NCBI RefSeq assembly: GCF_023656565.1
Contig: NZ_JAMOKG010000001.1
Location: forward strand, 688,456-752,455
DNA from: Flavobacterium tyrosinilyticum
GTDB lineage: Bacteria > Bacteroidota > Bacteroidia > Flavobacteriales > Flavobacteriaceae
Direction of reading: 5' to 3'
Length of the DNA: 64,000 bases
The translations under genes and the position numbers were made by a program. The notes below the pieces were generated by a model. That model was given only the letters and a program-made list of their open reading frames with translations. It was not told where the DNA came from and searched no databases. Positions 35,877 to 45,036 of this stretch are shown in pieces. Every line of letters begins with the position of its first letter. Position 1 is the first letter of the stretch.

Positions 35877-35907
35877 CAAAAATATGTTAAAATGAAAAAT
35901 CGAGCAA
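35877..35907 (-). promoter_or_regulatory. Promoter of the hypothetical gene at 35.4-35.8 kb
   Basis: On the minus strand TTTG, a 20-nt spacer and TATTTTTG (35877-35884) fit the consensus. Its position decides the start codon of the gene downstream. Confidence 0.45.
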
Positions 35908-36165
35908 ATAAACTGTAATATTTTGAAAATCACAAGTTTTTCAAATTAAATTTCGATAATCCCTATATACTTTAAGAAAATTAACACAAAGTAAAATATT
36001 TGCTTCAATAAGGACAGAAAACCTTTACCAATTCCTTGTGCGTGTTTTATCTAATCTTGAAATAAAACTTACTTTTTAAAAATAAATAAACTCTTTATTA
36101 GATCTATAAAAATTAAAAAACGCTAATTACGAAACCAAATCTTAGCAAAGTCACTAAAAAAAAGA

Positions 36166-36195
36166 AAGCCCAAAACATTTAGTTTTGGGCTCTTA
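36166..36195 (-). terminator. ppiD terminator
   Basis: A 10-bp stem (AGCCCAAAAC at 36167-36176, loop ATTTA, complement at 36182-36191) follows the ppiD stop on the minus strand and is followed by TTTCTTTTTTT. The remainder of 35934-36165 is AT-rich without a visible feature. Confidence 0.75.
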
Positions 36196-36222
36196 TATAT
36201 TAACCTTTTTAACGTAATAAAA

Positions 36223-38322
36223 CTAGTAGTTAAATTGTAATCTGTTATCTTCAATTTTAGCATTGTTTTTCAACGCTGGCAATACTCTACTTGCATCATT
36301 AGCACTTTGAGCTTTTACTTTCTCTACATAAGCAGCATGATTAGCAATTGCAGGAGCTTTTACAGTTTTAATGTTTTTAACGACATAAACACCTGTATTT
36401 CCTTCAATTGGAGCAGAGATTTTGTTTGCTGTTAAAGCAAATGCATTACCTACTACTCTTGGCTCTTGTCCAACTCCGCCTGGCAATACAGGATTATCTA
36501 GAGTTACATCTGTAGCTTGTTGAACTGCAACACCTGCAGCTTTAGCAATAGCTTCAATGCTAGAACCTTGCATTTTAGCTTTTAACAATTCTGCTTTTTT
36601 CTTGTTTTTCAAGATTGGCTCAACATAAGGTCTTGCCATATCAACAGAAACTAAACCTGATTTGTTTTCACCTTTATATTGTGCGATAACGTGTCCGATG
36701 TTTGCGATTTCAAAACGTTTTACATCTCCTTTGTCAGTTTCTTTATCAAAAGCCCATCTTACAATGTTACGTTGGTTTCCTAATGGTCCAAACGCTTCAT
36801 CCATAGCTTTTGCATTAACTGGCTGAGCCACTTTTAAACCTAATTCTTTTGCTGCAGCGTTGAAATCTTTATCAGCAGCATCCATTTCGAATTTAGTCGC
36901 TAAAGTAAATACTTTATCAGATGTAGCTTCAGAAGGTTCGATTTTTTGAGCGATTGTAGCTAAACGAATTCCGTCTTGTTTATCTGTAATTTTGATAATG
37001 TGAAATCCGAAAGGAGTTTCAACTAAACCAACTTTACCAATTCCGTTGCTGAATACAAAATCATTGAAAGGTTTTACCATTTGGTTTGGTCCAAAATATC
37101 CTAAATCACCACCTTGTTGTGCAGATGAATCATCAGAACTTGTAAAAGCCAACATCATAAAACTATCTGGATTAGCTTGAACTTGAGCTAAAATTTCTTC
37201 CGCTTTAGCTTTAGCTTCTTCTTTAGTTCTTTTCTCTTTTGGATTTGGAGTTTGAGATCCTTCATAACCAATTAAGATATGACTTGCTTTTGCATTAACA
37301 CCAGCTTTAAATCCTAAAGATTTAGAGATTGCATAGTATCTTCCGTAAACGTATGGTCCGTAGATTGCTCCAGCTGGCAAGCTAAATAATTTATCAGCAT
37401 CAACTGCTGGCAATGCATTTTTAGGAACATAAGTAGAATCGTAAGGCACATCAGAATTTGCATTTACAAATTCAGCAATGTTTGTTGCGCTTTTAAATCC
37501 TGGCAATGTATCGTTTTTACCTGTTTTTGCATTGTAAACAACACTTCCTGATAATAAAGCAGTTAATTTAGCTTTAATTTCAGCCTCATCTTCTTTAGAA
37601 GCTTTATCTTCAACTAAAACGTACTGAATTTCGCGAGTTGCATCAGCTTTGAATTTTTTCTCGTTTTTCTTCATGTAAGCTACGATCTCATCATCAGAGA
37701 TTTTTACTTCACTATCTTTAATAGAAGAATAAGGAGCTGCTGCATAAGCAAAACTCACTTTATTAGCTTCCATTTCATACTTTAATTTTCCTTCACTAGC
37801 AGTTGTGTAAAGTCCTGATTTAATTAAAGTATTATAGATTTGAAACTTAGCATTCAATTCAGCATCTTTCTCTTTCTCAGCGATGTATTGTGCAGCTTCT
37901 GGATTTGTTTTAAAATAATCCTTAAACTTAACAACATCAAAAATTCCTGCTGCGTTTAAGAACATTGGGTTTTTACCAATATTTGGATCTGATTTCAAAA
38001 CCTCTAAAATGTGTTTTTCACCAACTCTCAATCCTAATTTATCAAATTGAGATGACAATAAAGCGATTGAAACTTCTTGATCCCAAACTCTGTTTGCAGC
38101 TTCAGTGGAAGTTATACCTTGCCCACTTTTTTCAACATTACTAACTTTAACTCTAAAGTCTTCAAATGAAATATCTTTTCCATCGATGCTTCCTACATCT
38201 TTTGAACTTTGACCAAATGTTCCTCTTGTAAATAGATCTTGTATTATAAATGCAAATAATGCAAGTGCAATAACTCCTATCAATAAAGCGGAACGCTGTC
38301 TAATTTTTGCTAAAACTGCCAT
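36223..38322 (-). CDS. ppiD: Periplasmic peptidyl-prolyl isomerase PpiD/SurA type
   Basis: A 699-residue protein anchored by one N-terminal helix (ALLIGVIALALFAFIIQDLF) and otherwise periplasmic. The first soluble part resembles the SurA_N/PpiD chaperone region (VGSIDGKDISFEDFRVKVSN). A parvulin rotamase domain follows, with KASHILIGYEG and GGDLGYFGPNQMVKPFNDFV, and a second, degenerate-looking region after it. It helps outer-membrane and secreted proteins fold as they leave the Sec channel. It is followed at the N-terminal side by a CNNM-like gene on the same strand (108 nt). Confidence 0.94.
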   Translation of the reverse strand: MAVLAKIRQRSALLIGVIALALFAFIIQDLFTRGTFGQSSKDVGSIDGKDISFEDFRVKVSNVEKSGQGITSTEAANRVWDQEVSIALLSSQFDKLGLRVGEKHILEVLKSDPNIGKNPMFLNAAGIFDVVKFKDYFKTNPEAAQYIAEKEKDAELNAKFQIYNTLIKSGLYTTASEGKLKYEMEANKVSFAYAAAPYSSIKDSEVKISDDEIVAYMKKNEKKFKADATREIQYVLVEDKASKEDEAEIKAKLTALLSGSVVYNAKTGKNDTLPGFKSATNIAEFVNANSDVPYDSTYVPKNALPAVDADKLFSLPAGAIYGPYVYGRYYAISKSLGFKAGVNAKASHILIGYEGSQTPNPKEKRTKEEAKAKAEEILAQVQANPDSFMMLAFTSSDDSSAQQGGDLGYFGPNQMVKPFNDFVFSNGIGKVGLVETPFGFHIIKITDKQDGIRLATIAQKIEPSEATSDKVFTLATKFEMDAADKDFNAAAKELGLKVAQPVNAKAMDEAFGPLGNQRNIVRWAFDKETDKGDVKRFEIANIGHVIAQYKGENKSGLVSVDMARPYVEPILKNKKKAELLKAKMQGSSIEAIAKAAGVAVQQATDVTLDNPVLPGGVGQEPRVVGNAFALTANKISAPIEGNTGVYVVKNIKTVKAPAIANHAAYVEKVKAQSANDASRVLPALKNNAKIEDNRLQFNY

Positions 38323-38429
38323 TTTATTATCGTTAATTTTATATTCAGTTTGCGAAAATACAATTATCTAGTTAATAACAATACAACTAGCGTTTTATTT
38401 TCAATATTTTTTTTCATTAATTTAAAAAA

Positions 38430-39686
38430 TCAGTCTTTAATTGTCATTTTGACTAGTTCTATTTTCTTATTTGAAGCCTCTTCAATAGAAAAATGGAACT
38501 TATCTACTACAATTTTATCTCCTTTTTGTGGGATTTCTTTTGTATGATGGACAATAAAACCTCCTAATGTGCCATAAGAATCTTCTTCAGGAATCATTAA
38601 TTTATAGGTCTCGTTCAAGTACTCAACATCTAATCGTGTTGAAAACAAATACTTACCCTCTCCTATTTGCTCTTCGATCAATTCTTCATCTAAATCGTGC
38701 TCGTCTTCAATTTCTCCAAAAAGCTCTTCTACAATATCTTCAATTGTAATAATTCCTGCAGTACCTCCATATTCATCTAAAACTACTGCAACATTTTTTC
38801 GTTTTTTGATCAATAAATTCAGAACATCTTTAATTAAAATGGTTTCTGGAACAAATTCAACGGTCATTAGAACCGATTTTATTGTAGCTGGTTTTTTAAA
38901 CAAATCGAAGGAATGAACATAACCTACAATATCATCTAATGAATTCTGGCTTATGATAATTTTAGAATAACCCGTTTCTATGAATAAGGCTCTAAGATCG
39001 TCTACAGTATCAAACAAATCTATGTCGACAATCTCTGTTCGAGGTGTCATAATATCGCGTGCCTTAACGGCTGAAAATTCTAAAGCATTTTGAAAAATCT
39101 GAATTTCAGAATCTACCTCTTCATCTTCTTCAACCGTGCTCATTTGCTCTGTGATGTAATTTCCTAGCTCAATTCGACTAAACAAATGAATTTGACTGCC
39201 TTCTGTTTTAAAAAATTTACTCAACACAAAATCTGCAATCCAAATAAAGAAAGTCGAGATATAATAAAACAATCGGTAAAATAAATAAGCCGGAAGAGCC
39301 AAAATCTTAATTAAAGAATTGGCATAAATTTGGAAAAATACCTTCGGAAAAAATTCTGAAGTCAGTAGCACAACAAATGTAGCCAGAAGTGTCTGGATAA
39401 GGATATTCCACCAATCAGAAAAAACTAAACCAAAATAAGCCATCCAATCTAAAATCAGATCGCCCATAAAAAAACCGTAAATCACCAAAGCGACATTGTT
39501 GCCAATAAGCATAGCAGCAATAAACTTAGAAGGGTTTTCGGTTAATTTTGTTAAGATTCGAGACAAGAAATCGTCTTGTTTCTTTTCTATTTCGAGATAA
39601 ATTTTATTGGCGGATGTAAAAGCGATTTCCATCCCAGAAAAAAAGGCGGCTAGTATTAAACAGAGTATTATAATACTAATTTCCAT
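38430..39686 (-). CDS. CNNM/CorC-like membrane protein with CBS domains
   Basis: A 418-residue protein. An N-terminal DUF21 membrane domain (four helices in about 1-160, beginning IIILCLILAAFFSGMEIAFT) precedes a CBS pair (about 200-320, with MTPRTEIVDIDLFD and VVLDEYGGTAGIITIEDIVE) and a C-terminal CorC/HlyC domain (about 335-415). This is the layout of Mg/Co efflux-type or haemolysin-like proteins. The gliding protein GldE has the same layout; here the neighbours are lptC and ppiD, not gldD, so that name is not used. It overlaps no gene and follows a small membrane gene by 3 nt. Confidence 0.9.
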   Translation of the reverse strand: MEISIIILCLILAAFFSGMEIAFTSANKIYLEIEKKQDDFLSRILTKLTENPSKFIAAMLIGNNVALVIYGFFMGDLILDWMAYFGLVFSDWWNILIQTLLATFVVLLTSEFFPKVFFQIYANSLIKILALPAYLFYRLFYYISTFFIWIADFVLSKFFKTEGSQIHLFSRIELGNYITEQMSTVEEDEEVDSEIQIFQNALEFSAVKARDIMTPRTEIVDIDLFDTVDDLRALFIETGYSKIIISQNSLDDIVGYVHSFDLFKKPATIKSVLMTVEFVPETILIKDVLNLLIKKRKNVAVVLDEYGGTAGIITIEDIVEELFGEIEDEHDLDEELIEEQIGEGKYLFSTRLDVEYLNETYKLMIPEEDSYGTLGGFIVHHTKEIPQKGDKIVVDKFHFSIEEASNKKIELVKMTIKD

Positions 39687-39689
39687 TTT

Positions 39690-39884
39690 TTATTGTTTTT
39701 TGTTTCGGTCATTATGCCTATTAAGAAATCTTCTCCTAAAGAAAAACATAAAAACAGCCATCCCTGCAATTACAAAATAGAAAGGATAACTCTCATCGCC
39801 TTCATTTAGCTTCACAATACCATCATAAGTAAAGAAAACCGCAAAAAGGATGTAAACGTATTGTGTATATTTTAAATAACCCAT
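39690..39884 (-). CDS. Small membrane protein between lptC and the CNNM gene
   Basis: A 64-residue protein with two membrane helices (YVYILFAVFFTYDGIVKL and FYFVIAGMAVFMFFF) joined by an acidic turn, and a very basic C-terminus (RRRFLNRHNDRNKK). The Met at 39884 is preferred because an upstream Met would overlap lptC by 29 bp. It lies 4 nt after lptC and 3 nt before the next gene, so it is part of the same operon. I know no function for it. Confidence 0.75.
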   Translation of the reverse strand: MGYLKYTQYVYILFAVFFTYDGIVKLNEGDESYPFYFVIAGMAVFMFFFRRRFLNRHNDRNKKQ

Positions 39885-39888
39885 AATA

Positions 39889-40446
39889 TTATATTTCTTC
39901 GTCTGATTCAATTTCACCGCTTATTCGCTGCGAATTAATCACTTTAAAATCTTTACTAAAATCTATTCCCTGACCGTAGGAAACCCCTTTTTTATCAGTC
40001 AATTTGAACTTTCGTTCTGTATAAAACCACTCATTTTTCTGATCGAAATACAATTGTTCTGTTTCTAAAACCTGTCCTTCTTCAGAGGTAATCTTTACTT
40101 TACCAATCAAATCAATAATTCCAGTGTTTTTATACGAAACCGCGTAATTACCTCTAATAAAGGTACGCTTTTGCTTTTTATCATATAAAGTAACATCGAT
40201 TCCTTTAGGGAATTCTGTAAAAGGAAAATCAAGATTGGAATAATCTAACATTTTTGGACTGATCAAAACCCCTGTAATGCGTCCAGAATCTGTGTATTTA
40301 ATATTTACAGTATCGGCATCACTGGCAGGAACAAATTCTGAGAAGTTAATTTTCTGAACTTCTTTAAAATTACTTTCGCATCCAAAAAATAGTGTCACAG
40401 CAATAACTGTGACAACTAATAGACTATATCTTTTTGGTAAATTCAT
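39889..40446 (-). CDS. lptC: LPS export protein LptC
   Basis: A 185-residue protein with an N-terminal helix and lipobox-like FFGC (Cys at 23). The rest is a single LptC-type beta-jellyroll (VNIKYTDSGRITGVLISPKM, FPKGIDVTLYDKKQKRTFIRG, IIDLIGKVKITSEEGQVLET, LYFDQKNEWF). It bridges the inner-membrane LPS transporter and the periplasmic LptA. In proteobacteria LptC has a membrane helix and no lipid; here the Cys suggests that lipidation may serve as anchor. The gene lies between a FadL-like gene and a small membrane gene. Confidence 0.88.
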   Translation of the reverse strand: MNLPKRYSLLVVTVIAVTLFFGCESNFKEVQKINFSEFVPASDADTVNIKYTDSGRITGVLISPKMLDYSNLDFPFTEFPKGIDVTLYDKKQKRTFIRGNYAVSYKNTGIIDLIGKVKITSEEGQVLETEQLYFDQKNEWFYTERKFKLTDKKGVSYGQGIDFSKDFKVINSQRISGEIESDEEI

Positions 40447-40497
40447 TTGCCAAATGTAGTAAATTGTAATGAGCTTCTAAAAGATAAAATATTTAGT

Positions 40498-41727
40498 TTA
40501 TTGGAATTTGCTCTTCACAAACCATTTGTCGTTGAAAGAGAAACTCACACTAAAATTAACATAATTCTCTTGTACTAAATCTGATGCTGTTGTACCACGT
40601 TTACCAAATTCAATTCCGAAATTTAGATTTGAGAAAGATCCTGTAATTGGAATTCCAGCTCCTAAACTCATTCCAACATCTTTAATAGATTCATTATTTA
40701 CAATAAGACCGATTTTTTCATATTTCAAACCAGCTCTATACGTAATTCTACTCAAATAACTAGTAAAAGAAGTATAATTTGGAAGGTAATATCCACCAAG
40801 AGCGTATTTAGAATAGCTCTCATATCTTACATTACTTGCCTCATTGTAATAATTTGCTAGCTGTCCGTCTCCTTGAAAAGTCATGTTAGCTCCTACAAGC
40901 CATTTTCTAGATTCACCAATACCAAAACCAATACTCAATTTGTTCGGAAGTTTTAATTTTGTTGTTTCTGTTGGAGAGATATAAGGGTCAGAATCTCCTT
41001 GAACCGAAATAGCTCTCTTATTATCTGAATTCAGATTGCTAGCGAAAGTATAGCTTAAACTAGAAAAAATGCTCGTTTTTTTATCGATTTTTTTCTGATA
41101 CATTGTACCGAAACTAAATGCCATGCCCGAAAGTTCAGAAGTATTCACTTCTGCCGTTCCGCTTTCAACTCCAGTAATACCTTCTATAGTTGTAGTTGTA
41201 ATTTTTCCGAAATTATATTGTGCATCTGCTCCAATATTCCAGTTTTTCATGATTTTATATGATAAACCAAAATATACTTTATTCACACCACCTTTTCCGT
41301 CAAGCTGAGAATTTAATGCACCTTCTGTAGCCGAATTGTCATTACGTATTTTGTATCCTACTGAACTCACCGGAATCAAACCAAATGAAGCACCAAATTT
41401 TCCCATCGGAATACCTAATGCTAAATAATCAAAAGTAGTTCTTTGTGCTTTTTCTGATTGAGAAGTAGTCTTTAAATTAGAAGTAGCAAATGTTCCTCCA
41501 ACTGTAAAAGTTGTCTGAATTAAGCTGGCATAACTTGCCGGGTTTTCTATATTTAAGTGAATCGTATCTTGCTCTACTGCAACTCCTGCCATAGATCTGT
41601 TTTCAAGTGTTCCCTTGAATCTCACATCTCCTATTCCGAAAAAAGAATAAGGTGAAGCAGTACCTTGTTGAGCGAATGAAACGAACGATATAAGCAAACA
41701 AGCGCTTAGTATTACTTTTTTAATCAT
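40498..41727 (-). CDS. FadL-like outer-membrane barrel protein
   Basis: A 409-residue exported protein (signal peptide MIKKVILSACLLISFVSFAQ). The N-terminus SPYSFFGIGDVRFKGTLENR and the NIENPASYASL stretch are typical of OmpP1/FadL-like barrels, as are the many alternating Gly/aromatic strands and the terminal strand NFSVSFSFNDKWF. It may move hydrophobic molecules across the outer membrane. It overlaps the end of coaX by 8 bp and is co-transcribed with it. A conserved order coaX, this gene and lptC suggests an envelope role, by inference. Confidence 0.8.
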   Translation of the reverse strand: MIKKVILSACLLISFVSFAQQGTASPYSFFGIGDVRFKGTLENRSMAGVAVEQDTIHLNIENPASYASLIQTTFTVGGTFATSNLKTTSQSEKAQRTTFDYLALGIPMGKFGASFGLIPVSSVGYKIRNDNSATEGALNSQLDGKGGVNKVYFGLSYKIMKNWNIGADAQYNFGKITTTTIEGITGVESGTAEVNTSELSGMAFSFGTMYQKKIDKKTSIFSSLSYTFASNLNSDNKRAISVQGDSDPYISPTETTKLKLPNKLSIGFGIGESRKWLVGANMTFQGDGQLANYYNEASNVRYESYSKYALGGYYLPNYTSFTSYLSRITYRAGLKYEKIGLIVNNESIKDVGMSLGAGIPITGSFSNLNFGIEFGKRGTTASDLVQENYVNFSVSFSFNDKWFVKSKFQ

Positions 41728-42454
41728 TGTCGATTTTATATTGATATGTTTGGCTCAAACTCTCCAGAAGGAAATTTGAATTGGCAAATATGGTATTTTT
41801 TAATCGTTTAGCCAAAAAATCTGCATCGCCTCCCGTTAAAATTATGATAAAATTTGAAAACTCTTTCCGATATTCATCGATAAAACCGTCAATCTCATAG
41901 ACGAAACCGTTGACAACACCAGAATGTATAGCCTGTGCCGTTGAGTTTCCTATATAAGAGTCGGGCTCTTCTAAGGTTAGTAACGGCAGTCTGGCCGTAA
42001 AATTATGTAGCGATTCATATCGCAAACGAAGTCCCGGAGAAATGGCTCCTCCTAAATAATTATCATTTTCGTCGATGAAATCGTAGGTTATGCAAGTTCC
42101 GGCATCGATAACCAAACGGTTTTGTTTTGGAAATTGAAGTGTTGCTCCTGCAGCCAAAATCATTCGATCTATTCCTAAAGTTTTTGGAGTTGCATACTTA
42201 TTTTGAAAAGGAAAAACATCTTCGTGGGTAAAAAAGTGAACTTTTAGTCTGTTTTCGAAAGTCAAAAAGGACTGTTTTTCGATATTTCCTACCGAAGCAA
42301 CAACCAAATCGGAGCATTTTGGATATTTTTCTAAAATTTTTTCAATTTTTTTTTCGATTTCATTTTTATCAAAAACAAAATTTTCTAGAGAAGTATTATC
42401 CTCAAATACAGACGCTTTAATTCTGGTATTGCCAACATCTATCGTTAAAATCAT
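41720..42454 (-). CDS. coaX: Type III pantothenate kinase
   Basis: A 244-residue cytoplasmic enzyme that phosphorylates pantothenate in the first step of coenzyme A synthesis. It has the ASKHA phosphate loop ILTIDVGNTRIKASVF, GIDRMILAAGA, VIDAGTCITYDFID and GGAISPGLRLRYESLH. The start is the Met directly before ILTIDVGN (42454). An upstream start at 42520 would run into the tRNA promoter on the other strand. A -7-like TATCTTCG lies 31 nt upstream on the minus strand. Confidence 0.96.
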   Translation of the reverse strand: MILTIDVGNTRIKASVFEDNTSLENFVFDKNEIEKKIEKILEKYPKCSDLVVASVGNIEKQSFLTFENRLKVHFFTHEDVFPFQNKYATPKTLGIDRMILAAGATLQFPKQNRLVIDAGTCITYDFIDENDNYLGGAISPGLRLRYESLHNFTARLPLLTLEEPDSYIGNSTAQAIHSGVVNGFVYEIDGFIDEYRKEFSNFIIILTGGDADFLAKRLKNTIFANSNFLLESLSQTYQYKIDND

Positions 42455-42506
42455 ATTTCCATTTTTGCTTTTGCGAAGATACGAATAGATTTTTTCTAAA
42501 AAATGT

Positions 42507-42537
42507 TTTGCACAAACCAAAAATGATTATATATTTG
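42507..42537 (+). promoter_or_regulatory. tRNA-Phe promoter
   Basis: TTTG (42507-42510), a 19-nt spacer and TATATTTG (42530-42537) form an excellent consensus promoter 16 nt before the tRNA. Confidence 0.75.
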
Positions 42538-42553
42538 CACCCGCAACAAGCAC

Positions 42554-42626
42554 GGTACCTTAGCTCAGATGGTAGAGCAATGGACTGAAAATCCATGTGT
42601 CCCTGGTTCGATCCCTGGAGGTACCA
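42554..42626 (+). tRNA. tRNA-Phe (anticodon GAA)
   Basis: A 73-nt cloverleaf. The 7-bp acceptor stem pairs GGTACCT (42554-42560) with AGGTACC (42619-42625), and the discriminator is A at 42626. The anticodon loop CTGAAAA carries GAA at 42587-42589. The T arm has GGTTCGATCC. CCA is not encoded. It stands alone with its own promoter and terminator. Confidence 0.97.
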
Positions 42627-42627
42627 C

Positions 42628-42658
42628 AAAACCCGAATAGCAATATTCGGGTTTTTTG
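42628..42658 (+). terminator. tRNA-Phe terminator
   Basis: A perfect 12-bp stem (AAAACCCGAATA and complement, loop GCAA) followed by T-rich DNA, starting two bases after the tRNA end. Confidence 0.9.
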
Positions 42659-42681
42659 TTTTTATACTTTTCTGTTTTTTT

Positions 42682-42755
42682 TAACCGCAAGGAACGCTAG
42701 GGTTTACGCAAAGGTTCACAAAGTTTAATTTTAAAAACTTTGCGAACCTTTGCGT
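42682..42755. repeat. TTTGCG-rich inverted repeat, second copy
   Basis: AACCGCAAGGAACGC leads into a 21-bp arm (42706-42726) whose partner (42735-42755) is complementary with one mismatch, so the stem is close to perfect. It shares ACGCAAAG, TTCACAAAG and CTTTGCG words with 15410-15652. The left part of the reading frame at 42731-43333 ends inside it. Confidence 0.75.
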
Positions 42756-43333
42756 TTTTTCTTTATTTTTAAATCTATATAAAAATTCCGATCCATTATA
42801 CTAAAAATTTCCTGAATTAAGTAAACATTAATATCTGAGGCCTTTATTTCATAAGGATGATTCTCTGGAGAATAATACTGAGCTTTCATATCATTATTAC
42901 ACCTTACAACCAATATATATAAATTGGCATGGCCATGATCCTTCCTGCAACTCTGATAGTAACTTTTCTTCTCCAAAATTTCACAAGTAAACTTTAGCTT
43001 CTTTTTATCTTCTGCTGAAAAATTTACTTCTTGATTTAGGTTTTTTGTTTTCAATACAGCGCTAAAATTTTTATCAAAATCAACTACTAAAAATTGACCA
43101 TTTTCATATCCTTCCTGCCATTTGTATAGCAACACTCCATTTTTGACTTTAATAAAATTAGCAAATTCACTTTTGTAAGAAGCAGAATCTCCCCTAAGAC
43201 CAATATACTGCCATTGCAAAATTTCTGAAGCCACAGAATCAATATAACATTTATTTTCGTCAGAAACATTTACTTCCTGACTTTGACAAACTGCAAAGCT
43301 CAAAAAAAGAATTACCCAAAAAATCTGCTTCAT
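42731..43333 (-). CDS. Secreted hypothetical protein
   Basis: A 200-residue protein I do not recognise, with a clear signal peptide (KQIFWVILFLSFAVCQSQ). The mature part starts with VNVSDENKCYIDSVAS and has four Cys. The Met at 43333 is preferred to an upstream start, since it sits at the signal peptide and follows a -7 box (TATATTTG at 43358-43365, minus strand). The last ten residues (KKKRKGSQSF) and the stop codon are encoded by a dispersed repeat, so the end may have been altered by the repeat. Confidence 0.65.
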   Translation of the reverse strand: MKQIFWVILFLSFAVCQSQEVNVSDENKCYIDSVASEILQWQYIGLRGDSASYKSEFANFIKVKNGVLLYKWQEGYENGQFLVVDFDKNFSAVLKTKNLNQEVNFSAEDKKKLKFTCEILEKKSYYQSCRKDHGHANLYILVVRCNNDMKAQYYSPENHPYEIKASDINVYLIQEIFSIMDRNFYIDLKIKKKRKGSQSF

Positions 43334-43529
43334 AATATGGATCATAAAAATATAGTTCAAATATAAGCACCTTGCTTTATTTCTAAGCTTTACTAAAAAC
43401 GTTAACACGGAATGTCAACAAATAAATAGTTTTTGTTAAAAAAGTATAAAGTGAATAACGAAATATCTTCTATATTCGTAAAACTGTATTTTTAGAATTC
43501 ATTCATTAACAAGATCTCAAAGCAGTTTT

Positions 43530-45023
43530 ATGAGCAAAACTTCTACTAAGGGCATTTGGAAAGTAATTTCAGCCTCTTCTATGGGCACCATGATCGAATG
43601 GTACGATTTTTACATTTTTGGCAGTCTAGCTGTCGTTATTTCAACTAAATTTTTTCCAAACGACAACCCTACCGCAGCATTTTTATCTACTTTGGCCACA
43701 TTTGCTGCAGGATTTGTAGTTCGACCATTTGGAGCTTTATTCTTTGGAAGACTTGGCGATATTATTGGGCGTAAATACACTTTCATGGCTACCTTATTAT
43801 TAATGGGTGGTTCTACTTTTCTAATTGGGTGTATTCCGAGTTATGAAACGATTGGTTTTCTCGCTCCCTTATTAGTTCTGATTTTACGTTTACTGCAAGG
43901 ACTTGCTCTTGGAGGCGAATATGGCGGAGCCGCTACGTATGTTGCCGAACACGCACCTGCTGGAGAAAAAGGATATTGGACTTCTTGGATTCAGACCACT
44001 GCGACTGTTGGTTTATTTATTTCGCTAATGGTTATTTTAGCTACTAAAAGCGTGCTTTCTGCCGAAGCCTTTGATTTATGGGGATGGCGCGTTCCGTTTT
44101 GGGTTTCGATTGCTATGGTTGGAGTTTCGTATTTAATTCGAAAAAACATGGACGAATCTCCAGTTTTCGCGAAAGCTAAAAAAGAAGGAACCACAAGCAC
44201 AAATCCGTTAAAGGAGAGTTTTGGAAACCGATACAATTTAAAATTTGTTCTTTTGGCTTTGTTCGGAGCTACAATGGGACAAGGTGTTGTTTGGTATACA
44301 GGTCAATTCTATGCGATGAGCTTTATGAAAACGGTAATGAATGTTGATTCTTCTCAAGTTGATGAATTATTAGGAATTGCTCTTTTAATTGGAACTCCAT
44401 TTTTTATTGTTTTTGGTTGGCTGAGCGACAAAATTGGGCGCAAATACATTATGATGTTCGGAATGCTATTGGCAATTTTATCCTATAGGCCTATTTATAA
44501 AGCAATGTACAACACGACAGACATTAGCCAAAAAACAGAAATCGCAGAAAATCCTAGAGAAACAACCGAAAAGAAAGCTGATGGAAGTTCTATTACAACG
44601 ATTCAAAAAAAATATACAGATGGCACAACCGTAATGGAGAAAAAAACGTACATGGAGAAAAAAGATGTGCAAACAAGTGTCTCAATTCAAATAACTCCTA
44701 ATGATAAATGGACTTTAATTTTTCTGGTTTTTATTCAAGTACTATTTGTGACCATGGTTTATGGTCCGATTGCGGCGTTTTTAGTGGAGATGTTTCCAAC
44801 CAAAATTAGATATACTTCTATGTCACTGCCTTATCATGTCGGAAATGGAATTTTTGGAGGTTTGCTCCCTGCTATCTCTACTTACTTTGTATCACACGCC
44901 AAAACAGCAGGCAAAGCCGATTTTTATCTGGACGGATTATGGTATCCTATAATTATTGCTGGAATCTGCTTTGTTATTGGAATGATTTATATTGACAACA
45001 AAAACAAAATTACTCACCTTTAA
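43530..45023 (+). CDS. MFS transporter, metabolite-proton symporter type
   Basis: A 497-residue inner-membrane carrier of the MHS group. The first helix MIEWYDFYIFGSLAVVI, the loop GRLGDIIGRKYTF, and LRLLQGLALGGEYGGAATYV are family marks; SDKIGRKYIMM is the second copy of the loop motif. Members take up organic acids, betaine or proline with protons. Between helices 9 and 10, in a predicted periplasmic loop, it has an unusual 68-residue polar insert (about 325-392: YNTTDISQKTEIAENP and TTIQKKYTDGTTVMEKK). A small membrane gene follows in 13 nt. Confidence 0.92.
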   Translation: MSKTSTKGIWKVISASSMGTMIEWYDFYIFGSLAVVISTKFFPNDNPTAAFLSTLATFAAGFVVRPFGALFFGRLGDIIGRKYTFMATLLLMGGSTFLIGCIPSYETIGFLAPLLVLILRLLQGLALGGEYGGAATYVAEHAPAGEKGYWTSWIQTTATVGLFISLMVILATKSVLSAEAFDLWGWRVPFWVSIAMVGVSYLIRKNMDESPVFAKAKKEGTTSTNPLKESFGNRYNLKFVLLALFGATMGQGVVWYTGQFYAMSFMKTVMNVDSSQVDELLGIALLIGTPFFIVFGWLSDKIGRKYIMMFGMLLAILSYRPIYKAMYNTTDISQKTEIAENPRETTEKKADGSSITTIQKKYTDGTTVMEKKTYMEKKDVQTSVSIQITPNDKWTLIFLVFIQVLFVTMVYGPIAAFLVEMFPTKIRYTSMSLPYHVGNGIFGGLLPAISTYFVSHAKTAGKADFYLDGLWYPIIIAGICFVIGMIYIDNKNKITHL

Positions 45024-45036
45024 AATTTACAAAAAA

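Noticed and set aside
38430..39686. Naming the CNNM-like protein GldE
   Set aside because: The domain layout fits but the neighbours are lptC, coaX and ppiD; GldE is normally near gldD, and sequence similarity to it was not tested.
42455..42520. Longer start of pantothenate kinase
   Set aside because: It would add 22 basic residues before the conserved ILTIDVGN and overlap the tRNA promoter.
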